From Acinetobacter johnsonii CIP 64.6 (GTDB taxonomy: Bacteria; Pseudomonadota; Gammaproteobacteria; Pseudomonadales; Moraxellaceae), in NCBI RefSeq assembly GCF_000368045.1, contig NZ_KB849235.1, positions 257,016 through 321,015 on the forward strand: a stretch of DNA of 64,000 nucleotides, given 5' to 3'. Position numbers and translations under genes: made by a program. This document shows, one piece after another, positions 62,661 to 64,000 of the stretch. The notes below the pieces were generated by a model that did no database searches, was not told where the DNA came from, and worked only from the letters and a program-made list of their open reading frames with translations. Every line of letters starts with the position of its first letter. Position 1 is the stretch's first letter.

Positions 62661-64000
62661 GTGACCCAAAAACACGATCAAATGAACTCTTCTTTATCTG
62701 CAAGTATCCAATTAAATCCTCCAGAAACTCTAGAAAATAACCTTAGTTCAGCATTTGACCAACCCGAAATTCAAACGACTTTAGCAAAGACTCAACTTCA
62801 AGCAGAGCAACTGACGCATAGCCCTGCTCTGGATAAGATTCCAGCCTCAACGCGTCGTATAAAACCACTCAATAATTTTTTAGGGCAAGACCGCGCACGT
62901 GCCTCAGTTGAAGCTGGTATTTCCTTACCTTACTCAGGCTATAACATTTTTGCAGTAGGTACTGCTGGACTAGGTAAGCGAACCATGGTGAAACGCTTAC
63001 TCCAGCAACACGCCAAGAATATGCCAACACCAAACGATTGGGTTTACGTCTATAATTTTAAAAGTCCACGTCAACCGATTGCTTTAGAGCTACCTGCAGG
63101 TCAGGCAGTAAAATTTCAAACCATGTTGCATCAAACATGGCAAACCACACTAAAACAACTTGAACGTCGTTTTACTGCTGAAACCTACCACAACCGTATC
63201 GAAGCCATTCGCCAACAAACGGGTGATGTACAACAACAAGCACTAATTGAACTGACCAAAGAAGGTGAAGAACTCGACCTCAAACTGATCTCTCGTAATG
63301 ATGAGCACTGCTTTATTCCCGTCCAGTATGTAGACGATAAAGTATTGGAAATGACGCAGGCCGACATCAATGCTTTAAGCTCGAAAGAACGTTCTGAAAT
63401 TAATGCCAATATACGCCACATGGACAAAAAACTTGAACGTTTAGGCATGCATTTAGGCGACTTGGAAGAAGATGCCCGCGATAAAGTTCAAGTGTTGAAC
63501 CGCGATATTGCCAAGCAAGTTTTATTACCTAAAGTCGAACAGTTACTGACTAAATTTGCTGAGGTTGAAGGCTTAAAAGACTATTTAAAATATTATGCTG
63601 AAGACATTATTAACAATGTCGAGGTGGTGCTCGAACAAGAAGAAGATGACTTTACCCCAGGCCTGTTTAGTCGTATCCCTTCACGCTACCAAGCCAATGT
63701 GATTGTGTCGCATAAACCCAATGCTGGTGCACCGGTTATTTTTGAAGACTTCCCAACTCACTACAATTTGCTTGGCCACGTAGAGCAACTGACTCAACAT
63801 GGCACCATTACTACAGATTTTACTTTAATCCGCCCAGGGACATTGCATAAAGCCAATGGTGGTTTTTTAATGTTAGAAGCAGAACAACTGCTTGAACAGC
63901 CTTATGCATGGCAAGGTCTAAAACGCGCTTTAAAATCAGGCCAGTTAAAACTTTCTTCACTTGAGCATATGCTAACGCTGACAGGAAGTATCTCGATTGA
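62661..64000 (+). CDS. Lon-type AAA+ ATPase/protease (LonB-like), N-terminal part, partial
   Basis: GTG at 62661 (MTQKHDQMNSSLSAS), or ATG at 62682, opens a frame running off the window at 64000. Walker A-like AVGTAGLGKRTMVKRLLQQHA is followed by WVYVYNFKSPRQPIALELPAGQAVKFQ and a long helical insertion (about residues 180-320). Next comes NVEVVLEQEEDDFTPGLFSRIPSRYQANVIVSHK and RPGTLHKANGGFLMLEAEQLL, the typical order of the Lon-related S16 proteases lacking the N-terminal Lon domain. The protease domain is outside the window. Confidence 0.85.
   Translation, partial: MTQKHDQMNSSLSASIQLNPPETLENNLSSAFDQPEIQTTLAKTQLQAEQLTHSPALDKIPASTRRIKPLNNFLGQDRARASVEAGISLPYSGYNIFAVGTAGLGKRTMVKRLLQQHAKNMPTPNDWVYVYNFKSPRQPIALELPAGQAVKFQTMLHQTWQTTLKQLERRFTAETYHNRIEAIRQQTGDVQQQALIELTKEGEELDLKLISRNDEHCFIPVQYVDDKVLEMTQADINALSSKERSEINANIRHMDKKLERLGMHLGDLEEDARDKVQVLNRDIAKQVLLPKVEQLLTKFAEVEGLKDYLKYYAEDIINNVEVVLEQEEDDFTPGLFSRIPSRYQANVIVSHKPNAGAPVIFEDFPTHYNLLGHVEQLTQHGTITTDFTLIRPGTLHKANGGFLMLEAEQLLEQPYAWQGLKRALKSGQLKLSSLEHMLTLTGSISI

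Noticed and set aside
63185..63448. 87-codon minus-strand ORF at the window end
   Set aside because: It is antisense to the Lon-type gene, whose frame is long and continuous there.

Overview
The window looks like a chromosomal segment of an Acinetobacter species. It is AT-rich. It carries a UmuD-type S24 regulator fused to a long N-terminus next to umuC, a three-box desaturase/ferredoxin-reductase/TetR cluster, a very long AmpG, EF-P with Lys34 beside EpmB, and several IS3, IS5 and ISNCY-type insertion sequences. All assignments come from reading the sequence; no database search was run.

Region 1 (1-10.2 kb) is accessory and disturbed. It opens with the 3' end of an IS5-type element that cuts a small gene. 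It then holds two cold-shock genes, a lipoprotein, a divergent quinone-reductase/HxlR pair, the initiator tRNA-fMet, small unknown genes, a phage head-tail connector remnant, an intact IS5-family element (TA duplication) and an intact IS3-family element (ATT duplication). The IS3 element sits in the last codons of a stand-alone HsdR_N-type nuclease gene. A degenerate repeat of about 70 bp occurs twice, at 980 and 1973.

Region 2 (10.4-34.8 kb) is mostly core: a DUF1615 lipoprotein and a HAD phosphatase; a desaturase with its electron-transfer reductase and a divergent FabR/DesT-like regulator with a palindromic operator; an alpha/beta hydrolase; an orphan PAAR protein; RapA; an RluA-family synthase; an ABC-2 exporter operon (HlyD, double ATPase, two permeases) with a divergent CecR-like TetR regulator and palindrome; an amidohydrolase lipoprotein; a LysR regulator with a split chromate transporter; a 5'-truncated Ntn-hydrolase pseudogene; umuD-like and umuC; a GNAT; and a MliC-like lipoprotein.

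Region 3 (34.8-44.4 kb) holds an S8 autotransporter protease and a TonB-dependent receptor with a possible Fur box. Next comes a scar where an IS3 element without target duplication joins an MFS remnant to a tyrosine-recombinase remnant. An unknown membrane-anchored protein and an ISNCY-type element with a 5-bp duplication follow, up to tRNA-Val(GAC).

Region 4 (44.4-64 kb) is core again: MoxR-DUF58-transglutaminase; a ketopantoate-reductase-like gene with an in-frame nonsense codon; CstA with a YbdD-like partner; EF-P and its lysylation enzyme EpmB; a PilZ protein translationally coupled to a FimX-like degenerate EAL protein; ribosomal L31; an SBF transporter; glyoxalase I; AmpG with adhesin-type Ig-like repeats inserted in a loop; and the start of a Lon-type ATPase/protease running off the end. 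The most unusual items are the AmpG insertion, the nuclease gene with its exactly reconstructable IS3 insertion, the four-site ends of the ISNCY element, the rearrangement scar at 40.3-41.9 kb and the uncharacterised dispersed repeat.
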